Source: Diatrype stigma
Lineage: Eukaryota; Ascomycota; Sordariomycetes; Xylariales; Diatrypaceae
Assembly (NCBI GenBank): GCA_022225965.2
Contig: JAKJXP020000110.1
Coordinates: 1 to 64,000 of the forward strand
Direction of reading: 5' to 3'
DNA: 64,000 bases
How positions within the stretch are numbered: the first letter of the stretch is position 1; each line of letters starts with the position of its first letter. Positions 19,019 through 31,092 of the stretch are shown here, in pieces. A program made the translations under genes and the position numbers. The notes beneath the pieces were generated by a model. It was given only the letters and a program-made list of their open reading frames with translations. It ran no database searches and had not been told where the DNA came from.

Positions 19019-21355
19019 TCAAACATCATCACAGCTCTCCGGGGATGACGTCAGCGTTGTCGTCTGGGCCGGCTCTCTGGCCTGGTACCATGCTGAGGCA
19101 TCTGGGCCCCTCTGAGCCGGAGCCGGAGCCGGAGCCGGAACCGGAACGCCTGGGTTGGAACGGCCACTGCCGACGCTACCGCTGTTCCTGCTGTTCCTAT
19201 GCCCACCAGGTTCGAATTCATCAAATGTGTCATCGCACGCCTTTCTCATTTTTCTGCAGCTAGAACCTCCAAGCAGTTTTGTCCGACTCGAGAGGTTATC
19301 AGAGAAAGATAATGATGATGGTGGTCGCGATAATGAAGATGGCGGTGGCCCTGGTTTCCTGTCATGGTGGTATTCCTCTGCTCTCAGGTTAGGTACCAAT
19401 GTTTCTAGTGCCGGCAGGGTGTAGTCTTGTGGTGTTGCTGTTCCCAGTCCTATTCCTCCCCCTGTTCCTATCCCTGTTCTCGCTCCTCTCTCTACACCTG
19501 GCCCTAGCCCCAGCCCTGACCGTCCCAAGCTTCTTCCTCCTAGCATGGTTCCTGGTGGTCGAAGGCCTGGGAGTCCCGATACCCCGCCGGTAGTGCCACC
19601 GCTCCCACTACTGTCATCTCCTGTGGCGATGTGAGTGGCTGGAGCAGAGGCAGCAGAAGCGGGAGCGGAAGCGGAAGGGGTATTAACATCCCAACCTCGC
19701 GAGCTGGCTGTATGGTAATCAGGATAAGGGTAGCCAGAAAGATAGCTGCTTGGAAGGTTGATAGAAGGGTAACTAAGAGAGTGGACTGGCACGGATAGGG
19801 GCTCTTCCCCCTGTCCAAGAGGAATATAACCACTACCACCACTACCACCAGCATATTCACCCCCATACCCGCTATATGCGTACCCAGGCCCAAGCCCAGG
19901 CACCGACATAGAACTCGAGCCCCTCTTCATACCATTCATCATCATCATAGCCGTTGCCATCCCATCGCCGCCGCCGCCACCATTCGCGCTATTCAAGTCA
20001 TTATTATACTGGCCCATCATAGCCCCGCTGTTATTATTCCCAGCAGCAGCAGCAGCGGCAGCATCAGTAGTACTTAAACCACTATCAGTCGTACTAGAAG
20101 TACCATCACCATCACCGCCACCGACACCGAAACCGAAACCGACACCACCATCAGCGTAAGCAGGACCAGGACCAGGACCAGGACCAGGATCAGGGGCAGC
20201 AGCAGTCAAAACCAACACCCGAATGAGCGGCTCCGGCTGCCAGTCCATCTCCTCGCCCGCGTCGGGCCCCACCCCGACCGCGGTGCTCCACTCCAGCACC
20301 CGCCGCGCCGCCCGCTCCAGCCGCCCCACCACCCAGTCCCGGAACTGCGCGTTGGCGCGCCGGATCGCGCGGCAGTCGGCGCAGCTACTGCTGTTGCTGT
20401 TGCTGTTACTACTGCTGCTGCTAAGAAGGCTCCTGCTGTGTCTGCTCCTGTTGTGTTTGGAGGGCACGCTGCGATGGTGGTGGCGGTGGTGGCGATGGTG
20501 GTGGTGGTGGCGGCGGTTAGTAGGGGGGCGGGGATTGTGGTTGTGGTGGTAATTTCCATTGCTGCCGTTGCCGCTACCGCCAAACCCGCCAAGAAATGGA
20601 AGCTTCCCTCGCCGTGATAATGGTGGTGGTGGTGGTGACGAGAAAGAGGACGGCGGCGGTGTCGGGAACGTGGGGAGCGCTGGGGCTAGGGCTGGTGGTG
20701 GTGCGAACGGATTGTACGGTACTGCGGCTGCCGGCGCGGTTGCTGTCTGCGCTATCGACATCGGCGTTGACGGTGGAAGCGTTGCTGCAGTAGAAGAGGA
20801 TGACGTCGTTGACGAGGTTGTTGACGATGAGAGTGATGTGACGGAGGATGAGTCGGAGAAATCATCATCGTCGTCATCGTCATCATCGTCGTCAAATGGG
20901 TTCTTGCGATAATGACTCTTACTCCTCTTCGGTGACTGATGGTTGTTCCTCCCGCTGTTGTTGGTATTGTTCGTCGTCTTCCTTCCCTGCCATCGCCCTT
21001 TTTGCTGTTGTTGTTGCTGCTGCTGGTGCTGTGCCCTCCCTGTTTGTCGGGATGTTTGCGACGGCTGCTGTTGCTTGAAGGGGTTGGAGTTACGTCCGTC
21101 CGCACCTGTGCCTGCATTTCCGGCCCAGGAGACCTTGTTGCCACCACCACCACCGCTGCCGCCGCCGCGATTGGTCTGAAATCGCTGGTGGAACTTGGGC
21201 TTTCCTGTCTCGGCTTGCTGCTGCTTTTGTTGGTGCTGGTGACGATGCTGGCCCTGTTGCTGATCGTCTACGTCGCGCATAAGACAGTCATCGTCGCGGT
21301 CGCGATTCCGGCTCTGCTGTGCCCTGTTGCCCCTTCTACCTCTCCTCCTTGCCAT
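19019..21355 (-). CDS. Low-complexity protein of unknown function
   Basis: A 778-residue uninterrupted frame, unlikely to stay open by chance over 2.3 kb. I do not recognise it. Visible regions: a basic start (MARRRGRRGNRAQQSRNRDRDD), Gln/His runs to about residue 125, a basic stretch with KRSKSHYRKNPF, an acidic run of about 11 Asp (150-165), Ser/Thr-rich and Pro-rich linkers, His-rich runs, then one compact non-repetitive patch at roughly 345-395 containing CADCRAIRRANAQFRDWVVGR and an amphipathic helix. After this come Gly/Ser/Tyr-rich low-complexity segments and a short charged patch near 700 (SCRKMRKACDDTFDEF). It has no signal peptide, membrane segment or catalytic motif. The basic and disordered character would suit a nucleic-acid-binding or scaffold protein, but that is a guess. 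Microsatellite-like DNA (CAG, GGT, ATC repeats) makes length polymorphism likely. Confidence 0.7.
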   Translation of the reverse strand: MARRRGRRGNRAQQSRNRDRDDDCLMRDVDDQQQGQHRHQHQQKQQQAETGKPKFHQRFQTNRGGGSGGGGGNKVSWAGNAGTGADGRNSNPFKQQQPSQTSRQTGRAQHQQQQQQQQKGRWQGRKTTNNTNNSGRNNHQSPKRSKSHYRKNPFDDDDDDDDDDDFSDSSSVTSLSSSTTSSTTSSSSTAATLPPSTPMSIAQTATAPAAAVPYNPFAPPPALAPALPTFPTPPPSSFSSPPPPPLSRRGKLPFLGGFGGSGNGSNGNYHHNHNPRPPTNRRHHHHHRHHRHHHRSVPSKHNRSRHSRSLLSSSSSNSNSNSSSCADCRAIRRANAQFRDWVVGRLERAARRVLEWSTAVGVGPDAGEEMDWQPEPLIRVLVLTAAAPDPGPGPGPGPAYADGGVGFGFGVGGGDGDGTSSTTDSGLSTTDAAAAAAAGNNNSGAMMGQYNNDLNSANGGGGGDGMATAMMMMNGMKRGSSSMSVPGLGPGYAYSGYGGEYAGGSGGSGYIPLGQGEEPLSVPVHSLSYPSINLPSSYLSGYPYPDYHTASSRGWDVNTPSASAPASAASAPATHIATGDDSSGSGGTTGGVSGLPGLRPPGTMLGGRSLGRSGLGLGPGVERGARTGIGTGGGIGLGTATPQDYTLPALETLVPNLRAEEYHHDRKPGPPPSSLSRPPSSLSFSDNLSSRTKLLGGSSCRKMRKACDDTFDEFEPGGHRNSRNSGSVGSGRSNPGVPVPAPAPAPAQRGPDASAWYQAREPAQTTTLTSSPESCDDV

Positions 21356-24300
21356 GTCTGGATCGCCTGAAACGACTAGAGTTGTACTCGTCCTTTTTGT
21401 ATCTCCTCTCCTTCCCGCCTCTCGCTTGGGGCGGTTGAAATCAAAGGCTTCCCCCTCTTCCCCTTATCTCATGAGGATCCTTGTAGTGTTAAGCAGGGCC
21501 CCTTGGCTACAGGTTACTCATCCAAAAAGGGGCGCCGATGGCTCGATCAGCCAGCCTAGAAGCCCAATCTCGCAATCTTCAGTTATTGCTGAAATGCCCG
21601 GCTAACATATCCGGCTACCATATCCAAGGAGACGATAGATGTGTTCATTTGGGGTGAGGAAGACATAAAAGATAGGGAGAGGCAGCGCCAAAGCAAATAT
21701 ACCACGATGCCCTGGGGCCTTCGCTTACTGCAAAAGAGTCATTATATTTCCCCCAAACCCCTTCTTTCCTAAAGAGGCTTTTTTCGTCGTGAATATTCGA
21801 CAGTATTTTAGGCATTGTGTGAAAGAAGTGATTCATCCCCTCTCAGTCTGTTTATGGCTTTAGGCTATTGTGAGACCGGCATGGCCGGCATAGGTGTGTG
21901 ATGGAAACTGTATCCGACGAACAAAGGTCCAGGGGATAGAGGAAGGGGACAATCCTAAGTAGTTTTCAGGCAACGAATACTCCATGGCATTTTCTTGTTC
22001 TTCCCTCCTTTTGCCCAAGCGTTTCAGCCGTATGTGTGGAGTAGGGGCAGTGCGGATATAGAGTATCTCTATCTTATTGAGGGACGGGGGACAAAGCCGG
22101 CTTGTGCTAAGAGACATGCGTCTATTGATATGCATAGCAAAATCATCAAATGGGGTCTGCTTCCGGAGCCTATGGCAAACGCTGAGACATTACTTGAGCA
22201 ATAGGGGTTCTAGATATAAATCATACCGCTTGTCATACTGCAACGACCTTTGTTTGAAGGATATTGGATCTATTGCCCCGCAGAACTCTATTGGTGTATG
22301 GGGAAAGATAGAGATATACAATGTTAGTTGTAGTATGTCTGTCGAATTGCAATGTCGGTTTGTTCGGTAGCTAGAGGGCAATTTCTAGGGGCCCATGTTA
22401 TTGGAAGGTCAGGATAACCCTATCAGTTACTTCAAACATTAATTATTCACAGTTTCGCCGTCAGCTTCCCACCATAAAAAAAGAGAAAAGGGGGGGGCGA
22501 ACCAGAATGAATAGGGATTATGAGATCTCATAGCAAGACCCCCAGCTTGAAAAATAGCATCACTTTCCCATGCAGCAACACGCGGCTTGCTTCTGACTAT
22601 GGGTGTAGGAAAGTGTCATGTGACGATATATTAGGGCCTATGGCGGTCCACTTGGACCTCGTTATCTAGGCTGTACCTACGGTCATATACGGAGTCGTTC
22701 CTGCTCTATAGCTTCCATTGGTCGGGAATTATTCTCTTCTCTTCCTATTACCGACCTATCAGTTGTTATATCAACCCGGACACAAGGCTCCAAATACTTG
22801 TCATGAGCTTCGGTGCCCAGAGTGATCGGTTGGCTGCTAGGTAGGGGGGTCGAAAGAACTAGAGTCACACTCAACCCGGTGGTAGCTATAGGGAGTTATG
22901 CGCATGAGAATAAGACTCAATGTATTCGGAATGCGCTTTTGTTGTATGATGTTTACAGTTGAATTATGTTCGCGAACAATATCAGCTGCCTGCTTAGTCC
23001 TGCTTACTAAGTAGTTGATCGTGTTGGGGAGGTTCGGTGTCATTTGACAAGAGGGGCGCCCAGTCTTCTTGAACATACTTACAATTTTAATGGGGGAGTT
23101 ATTCATTTCATAACAGGATTATTCTTAGGTAGACGTGATCGAAGCTTTCCTGTGGTGTCTCAAACGGACCACGTCCCTTACTTGGATACAAGGTAGTCAT
23201 ATTGATGCTAAAAGAACACAAGTCAGACACTTACATCATGGAAAAACTAAGACAGGATAAGTGACCACCAGGAACGGCATGACCATGCTAACTCGTTGAC
23301 TGGATAAATCCCACGGAAATTTGCAAGTATAGTAAAGCCTGGCATTCACGATATAAATAGAACAGCACTTTGGTATCGTTGAGTAGAGATATCGTCATGA
23401 AGAGGATTGCTATGGACAGGTTTCACTGTAGTCGGACGAGGAAAGCAGCTAGACTCAGGCAAGGCAGATATCTGTTTTTGTTTGTCCTAATATGATTCAA
23501 GATGGACGAGGACATCAATATAGAGTGATGGCCTCCGGGGAGTCACGGTCGTGCCTACCCTGTGCTATTGGTATATTTCCTGACAGTATACATTACTTAC
23601 GATTTCAGTATTCTGATGACTCTTCACCCCTAACTCTCATTGTTAGAACTGTCAGTCACATCGGACAATGGGGTTTCGAGACAGGATTCAAGACAGCTTA
23701 GCAGTTCATTAAACCACTATTCTGATGGGCTGGTTTGTAGGGCGTACTGAAATCCTTGATGTCGGGTTAGCCTACGTAAGCCGACTCTATTGTTAGACCG
23801 TAGAATGAGGTCGATAGATCGTAGTTAGTAATGTGTCGGTGTGATGAGACTGACGTTCTGTCGCATGGCTTTGCTGGAGCAGTATGTCTTGTTTGAAACA
23901 GTGGATCATATTCCCGCGGCGTCCAGTACGATACGCGGAGAGATACGTTTCTTTGGTTAGTTCTAGGTAGTGAGTACCTCTCCAGTTAGATTATAGACAT
24001 TAGACACGTAGAATCAAGGTAACGTAAGATTATAGTAGTAATAATACCTAGCTGTGTTCGAAAAAGAGGATTAGGGGGAGACCTTACCTAAGCAGCCTCA
24101 GGTAGTAGACAGGCAGTCAAATCATAAGAAATATGCTGCAACTGGCCTGTAGCTAGTAGAGCGTACTCTGAGCAATTGGCAGTTGACGTTTCGCACCCCG
24201 GACGGTCAGCGACAGCCACATCGCACGACATGACTTACGAAGCCGCAGGCAAACTTGGGGAAGGGGGTTAGCTTGTAAGGAAGTAAGTAGTGCCTCATAC

Positions 24301-26697
24301 TCGAGTCTTCGGTGCTCGTTGAGCACGGCGACTATGTAGCGACAGTGAACCATCATCCCCTCAGCTTTCCCAGCTTCATCCCACAGGTAGGCAGCCATAC
24401 ACCAGACCGAGTCTAATCGAGAACATTGGGACCCCAAACCCATGGACACATTCTCCTATACTTCGGTTACCGAGACAATGAGACCGTGATGAGGATGAAC
24501 AGATTCTCGAGCCGTCCCAGTCAAACGTCCGGGTGCGGTAGCACTGCAGCAGAGGAGCAGTAGTTAGGACCCGCAGCGGGCGTTGATGGAGGAATCCCTG
24601 TTTGCCTCGTGTGCAGTATGCATGCTCTGCGATAAGGGGAATTCGAGGTGTGAAGTTGAGATTTGACAGGATGTTGTCACGCATTATGCAAATCAACGAG
24701 GCCAGAGACTGTTGGCCCCCCTTGAGATCAAGCCCGTTCGCGATCCAAAAAGCTGCGATGTGATCGTCTAGTAAAGGTTATCGTAGAGCGAAAGATGCCG
24801 AAGGGGCGTGGAGAAGAAGAATTAGCGATCGCTTGTCACAGTGGAGAATCACCAACAGCTGCATAGTGGAGTTCGATGTTAGTTTCGATGTACATGTAGA
24901 AATCTCCGGATGCGGAGGTCGCGTGTCGCCGGCCGGTAGCCGTGATGCAAGGATAGGGGGGGCTTGTCCTCGGTCTAACTACCTAGGTACGACTCACATA
25001 TCTTTTAGTCCTAGTACTCCTACTAGTAGTTAACTATACACCTCCTAAAATGGCAATTGGGCCTCGACCAGGAATTTCTCGAACAGCAGTTGAGTTCAAC
25101 TCTAAGGTACTTACAGCTGCTTAGGCAAGGTCACAGATCATAGGTACCTATCCATCGACAAGTGCCTGAGGCATCTGTAATCTTGGACATCAACTGTCTC
25201 TCTCAGCATCATAAATAGCTCAACTCGCTACCTGCGTAATACAAGTGCAGAGATGGCGCAACTACCTAATGTATATGCATTTATAGATCAGCAGTTGTCA
25301 GAAAGTTGACCACACCATTACATACAAATGACAATGGTTACTCACATACCATGTAGGTACAAGTACTATGTAATTGGAAGTAATCAGCCAGCTGCATGGG
25401 TACTTACAAGGACTCACTTAGGGGTGTCGGGGTAGGGGTTTGCGCAAAGGCTGGAGGTGATTGGGTTCCTGTACCATAACTAAGATGCACGAAGTAACTA
25501 CCACAAGGAAGATGTGAGGAGTCGAAACTTCTGCACTTCTGCAGCATATGAAGGTAGGTACGACCGTACGAAGGGCTTATGTATGTCGTCTGGTTGGTTG
25601 GAAGTTGGAGTCAATGCGGAGGTGGAGACGAACATTCCCCTCCCCTCCCTTATCGCCCCAAGGTTCTGGCACAACTTCACAGCTTCATCACACGACTTGC
25701 ATATAACAACGTCTGTGTCCGTCTTGGCCATACTCATTTACCCTTCTGAGTAGGGATAAGCTCAATTTTTTCAAGCTCTTCTCACAGACATGTAGCTATT
25801 ACGTAAGGCATCGTGTGTCGACGGATTACTTAACGAACAAGCTCGGTTCTATTTCAGCGATGAGAACTGTAGGGCCCGGCTTTCGAGTAACTCCAACTCG
25901 CCTAGAAGTACTGAATTGACAATACCCGGCAGCACTCATATCATAGGTCACCTACTATGTACCGGTGCTCTCGCCCTGCCGGCGCCGGTGTCGCCCAAGA
26001 ACCTGGTCAGCAAATGCAGGTATAATCCTTGATCATTGCACTGAAGATTACCTCGTGGATGGTACGCGGGCTTATACCCTGCTGCCCTACACCCCATAAT
26101 CACTCACCCTGTTCTGCTGTTATAGTCTTAGCAGACCTTCGAGTTTCTACTACATGCTGTGGCGCAAAGGATCTACCCACTTGACTCAGCGCCCATGTCT
26201 TGTCTTCCCGCCTGACAGACTCGACCTGTACCACTAGGGGTTCTGTAGAACGATTATAATAGATACGCATACGCCCCAGACCTTAGGGGTCGGTTTTAGA
26301 GTCCTGTCACCATCCCGTTCCAGGTGTTGCACGGACTAGATATTGCCATAGATATACACCCCCCGGGCACTACTGAACTCGATTCCCGGAGTAGCTGTTA
26401 TTGCTTGAAGATTCTCCTCGAGTTCCCCGGCGAATATGGCTAACTAATAAACCCACTGTCGTCGCTCGTTCTAAGAAATTTCCTTTTCGTTTTGCTGACC
26501 TTGCGCCGTTGCAACGAATCCCTTGGTAGCCATCCAGAACATTGGTTTCGCGTTCTGTGGCACTGCATAAGGGATGAAACGAAACCAAGTGTAAACCAAG
26601 GCCAGGTCTTCCGGACAACACTCACTTGACAACCACAACGTCGACGTCGACGACATCAATAACATTACTCTTACCTATTATCGTCCGGGCCGGAGTC
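21356..26697. other. Large spacer without a recognisable gene
   Basis: About 5.3 kb, the largest gene-free stretch in the window. Only short frames occur (under 110 codons). Two minus-strand frames, 22837-23106 and 24153-24449, have somewhat protein-like composition but no recognisable motif. I saw no long terminal repeats, tRNA or transposase signature. A CCTAGGTA motif lies at 24982. The promoter of the GPCR gene should occupy the right end. Confidence 0.55.
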
Positions 26698-28140
26698 ATG
26701 TCGTCGGCTGAAGTTGAGCCAGACCATTTCGATATCATCAGCACCATCGAGCGAGTGGGCTCGTCCCTGTCACTGCTAGGATGCCTCTTCATTATCTTCA
26801 CCTTCTCTTATTCCGAGGCCTTTCGCAAGCCGATCAATAGGCTTGTGTTCTACGCGTCCTTCGGAAACTTGATGACCGTTGTGGGGACGCTCCTGGCAAG
26901 GACGCACATCGCATATGGCGACTCCTTCGGATGTCAATTTCAGGCTTTCTTGATACAGATGTGAGTTCTATTTGGAGTTTTTATGCTGTTAGGGGTGGCC
27001 GCACTTGCTTGTTAGCTAACACAGTTGCCCTTACTCAGGTTCATGCCAGCAGATGCTTACTGGATATTGGCAATGGCTGTCAATGTCTGGCTAACATTCT
27101 ATCGCAAATATGATGCCGGGAGGCTTCGAGGCATGGAGATTTGGTACATCTTGCTATGCTACGGGATTCCTTTCATCCCTGCGCTCACCTACATATTCAT
27201 TGCTACCGAATCTCGCGGGAGGATGTTCGGGGATGCTACCCTATGGTGTTGGATTACCTCTGGATGGGACATATTCCGTATTGCCACATTCTACGGGCCT
27301 GTTTGGTAAGAGCCCTTGACTAACTTCGTTGTTAGCCCTTGTTACTAACAACCTTGCAGGGTGGCAATTGTCATCACCTTCTTCATTTATATCAGAGCAG
27401 GGGGGGACATATACAAGAAGCGCAAACAACTACGAAATTTTAACAGCTCTCACGACCGTAGGGCTACTACTATCGACAATCCCTTCGCATTGAAGACGAC
27501 GGAAGTGACAGTCACCAGTGAAGTTACCAAAGAACCCCTTCCAACCGAGCGTCTCTCGTCGCGGGGCGTATCAGCCGGGCTGCGTGCCGCCGAAGACCTA
27601 AACGCACCCTACGCGGTAATGATATCGTCGGACCCGACTGTCCGTGTAAAAACCGAGGACGCACCACGGCCAGTGACCCGTGGTGGTGGCGACGAACAAA
27701 AAGTGCAGAAGTCGAAGGCCAATCTTGACATCAACAAAGCGGTGTGGTCCTACACGAAGTGCTCGCTCCTGTTCTTCACGGCCCTGCTGGTGACATGGAT
27801 CCCGTCGTCGGCGAACCGGGTCTACAGCGTCATCTACCCGGCCCAGATCTCGTGGCCGCTGGAGTACCTAAGCGCGGTGGTGCTGCCGCTACAGGGGTTC
27901 TGGAACACGGTGATCTACGTATCCACGTCGTGGAGCGCCGTCCGGCTGCTGTTTGAAGGCAATCGGGGGAGGGCAATTACCCCCGGCTTCATCACTGACT
28001 TCCAGCGCGGCCGACGTTCGAACCGCTCGCGGAAGTACTTTGGGAGCGAGAGTGTGACGGAGTTGGCGGACCCGCGGGATACTAATAGTAGCTGGGGCGG
28101 TAGCATCGATGCACCACGACGGGGACATCAAAACGTCTGA
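26698..28140 (+). CDS. cAMP-receptor-like G-protein-coupled receptor
   Basis: Three exons, 26698-26960, 27039-27305 and 27360-28140, give 436 residues. Introns are GT-AG (78 and 54 nt), and each junction restores the conserved sequence (LIQMFMPADAYW and GPVWVAIVITFF). Hydrophobic segments correspond to seven transmembrane helices: six before about residue 200 or near it, with a long cytoplasmic loop between TM5 and TM6 (about 195-340), then TM6 (LLFFTALLVTWIPSSANR) and TM7 (LSAVVLPLQGFWNTVIY). The motif FRKPINRLVFYASFGN after TM1 is characteristic of the Dicty_CAR family. Family knowledge: fungal members act at the plasma membrane upstream of heterotrimeric G proteins in development or nutrient sensing; the ligands are mostly unknown. 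The ATG at 26698 is the first methionine in frame. Confidence 0.9.
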
Positions 28141-31092
28141 GCTGCCTACATATATACAGCCATTCTAATCAACAATCGATCATTTTGTTCTCTCTCTCTC
28201 CATTGTTGCATTCTTTGCTCCATTCTAGCCTGGCATGGTGCGTATATACAACGATCTTAATCTGATACATATCTTGAACTCAAGGATGCCAAAATATAAA
28301 CCAATAAGGTGAGCCTGATCAGGCAGTGAGGGAAGGCTTCAACCCAACAGATTCAACAGAGGACATTCGGCAACTGTACTCTCGACAGTCTTGCTATGGT
28401 AGCTAGTTCTTGAGCTCTCGAGCAACTGTGTGAACTCACTGATATTGTTGCGCTCATGAAGGTCACCACGCTTCAGGCTTAAAATCAATTGATTCGTTAT
28501 ATTGGACCCGCTCGCTTCTGTTAGGGCTGACGGTAATCTATTGCCCCTTGTACATAGTCAATGTACAAGCAACTACCCTAGGTAGTTCTCGCATAGGCTG
28601 CTAACACCACGGCAGTTGTTTGAAAGCTCCCACCAGGTACGATCGCATCGGCTAGTCAAGTAACTGTGTACATAGATCGGGAACTTGAAGCTCGGGGTTT
28701 ACCTTTCGTAATCTCAGTATAACCAACCCCCATGGCTAGATAATGTACATACTCGTCAGGGCTCCGAACCGTAAGAAGAACACAGGTCAAAAGTGTGCAC
28801 AGCCCAGACGAGCAGCTCTCTGCGAGCCTTATTACCACCTGCAGCTAAAGCCGACTGCCGGGTCACTGATAAGACGGTTGATCTTTACACAGGTTTTCCT
28901 CCCATCACACCCAAGTGATTTCTCACAGGGACTCACGCTTGTCAAGGAATCCTGGGATCTTTGAGTTCCGTGATGTTACTATAGGTTGGCATCCTATACT
29001 AGCTAGTTCACACAAACGATGCCTTAGGAGTGGACCGGATGTTTCCGCGTTTCATTTCATCACTCGAGTCAGGGGTTAGCAGTGTAGGTAGGTAGTGTAT
29101 GGTAATTAAGTTGGGAACTGTACCAATTATTATCTTTCCAGGAACTTGAATAATCTGTAAGTGGCTTAGCTATCAAGTCGGCCGGGCGATGATCTGCTAC
29201 TAATTACCAGAACGTACATATTCGTACATATACATGTGATTCACGTACAGGGACGAAGGAGGCATACCCCAAAAGTGATGAAACAAGAGAGGCTTAAGAG
29301 CTAAGGAGAAAATATAAGTATCTAACTTACTTCGTACATGTCATGTCTTTAGATTTTTGGAAGTTAACTGGTTCGTGGCTTCAAACTCCATTGTCCGAAA
29401 CGACGCGCACAGACGCTACGACGTCCGAATGGGCTGACTGCTACTACTACGTAGCGGGAATAGCAGGATGGGGTAATGACTATGTGGATACGGGAGCAAG
29501 GAAGCACAGATCGGGTATTGTCCCCGAACCCGGCGGAGTGGCACAAGTGCTAGGTAGGTACCAAGCGCCGAGCACATAACCCCGGCCTAGAGTCTAGACC
29601 GGCTGAACCGGGCATTCCTGGTCTTTGGCAGCCAGGGGTTGGGCTGGTTGGGCTGGTTGCCAATTTGCGGGGAAGGAAAAGAAATAAGATGGCCAAAGAA
29701 AAAGCAAGATAAAACGAAACGAAACGAACATGTAGTATAGCTAAACCCAACAGGCCCGCCCCTTTTTCTTTTTTCTGATGACCTCCAACTTCAGCCGGAA
29801 GAAACGCGGAGCTCACGTAGGTATCTATCTATATATGTACCTTGTAGATACTACTCTTCGCCTGCATGACTATGTACATCTCAAAGAGCACTTGAAGATA
29901 TGATCATTCGCGATAGCTAAGCTAGGATTGTATCTACGTAGTAGGCCAAGTTCTTCACTGGAAAGGTCACAATACCTACCTTCGTCGGTAAGCCCTCAAT
30001 TCCATCCGCAGAGTTCGGCCCGTGGGGTTGAAGCCGCAGCCTCGGCCGAGATACCCGATTCGTCACCAGACCGATTGGTCGATCACAGTTTCTTCTTCCA
30101 CATAAGCATCATCCAGACATCTTCACTCACTGGTAAAGACCATGGAAGGTCAATAGAGCCCTCCCTTGGGTTTGACGTTGGTCCAAAGACACCTTGATTC
30201 GCGCCATCCAATCGGATCGAGTGTATTCCCTGTAGTGAGAAAAGGGCAACGGAAGGACCGAAGTTGCTGTGATTTTGCAACCGGATTTACCTTTCAGGGG
30301 TTAATCCGGGAGTTGGCTATCCGTTAACAAGACCCGAGGGCTGCGGCAGCAGCAAGAAGAGAGTATGATGGTGAGCCAGCATACGAGTTATCATAAGACT
30401 TCAAGGTGCGACCGGATAACAATGACATGGGCTTTGTGACATTCCCCTTACATTACACAGGCTTCAGTGAGCAGGTTCATATTGTGTTGACCATATTATA
30501 TTAGATTGCTTAGATGGGTCCTTCCATATGAATTGCCTTCCATATGAATTGCCTTCCATATGAATTGCCTTCCATATGAATTGCCTTGCCGGTACCTCTG
30601 CGGTTCAACTTACAGGTATTATCATTTTGCATGCTGCAGCACAGGAACTGAGTCTAACTATACTCTGCAACAAGATAGATCATCACTCTAGGACGGGCCC
30701 TGCAGGATAGTTACAGAAGTTACTCTTGAGTTTTAGCTGGCAGATGTCACCGCGTACCCGCGCCCTCTACATGTAGAAACAGCCCCGTCGTGAGAATGAT
30801 ACTATGATGAATCTTGCCCAGCGGTATGCTTCTGTAGGCTCTTCATAGTAGGTCTAGCCGATAGAGAAATTATTTCTTAGCCTTAGACCCACAGAGCACC
30901 GATGTGAACTCTACACAAAAACGATGGGTCTCAGTCACACTGCATGAGGTTTAGAATATGTCGAAGATGACTTTGATAATGAGGTGGCGTTAGAGTTCGA
31001 ATCGGGAGAGTAACGCCATAGCAGAGAGAGCAGACGCTCTAGCATAGGCTAACTAGGTAGGAAGCTGGTAACCTAAGGCTGCATGCAACGGG
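28141..31092. other. Spacer without a recognisable gene
   Basis: About 3 kb with no supported coding frame. It contains a 9-bp-arm hairpin (28547-28569, CTTGTACAT..ATGTACAAG), a CCTAGGTA motif at 28577 and a perfect 16-bp tandem repeat (30520-30583). Confidence 0.6.
30520..30583. repeat. Perfect 16-bp tandem repeat, four units
   Basis: Four identical head-to-tail copies of CCTTCCATATGAATTG occupy 64 bp. Each unit contains the palindrome CATATG. The lack of any mismatch indicates recent expansion. Confidence 0.95.

Noticed and set aside
22837..23106. 89-codon minus-strand frame with plausible composition (TKQAADIVREHN)
   Set aside because: It could be a decayed mobile-element or gene fragment, but there is no motif, no flanking exon and no repeat to support it.
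24153..24449. 98-codon minus-strand frame
   Set aside because: Protein-like in parts (WDEAGKAEGMMVHCRYIVAVL) but isolated and unrecognised; not strong enough to annotate.
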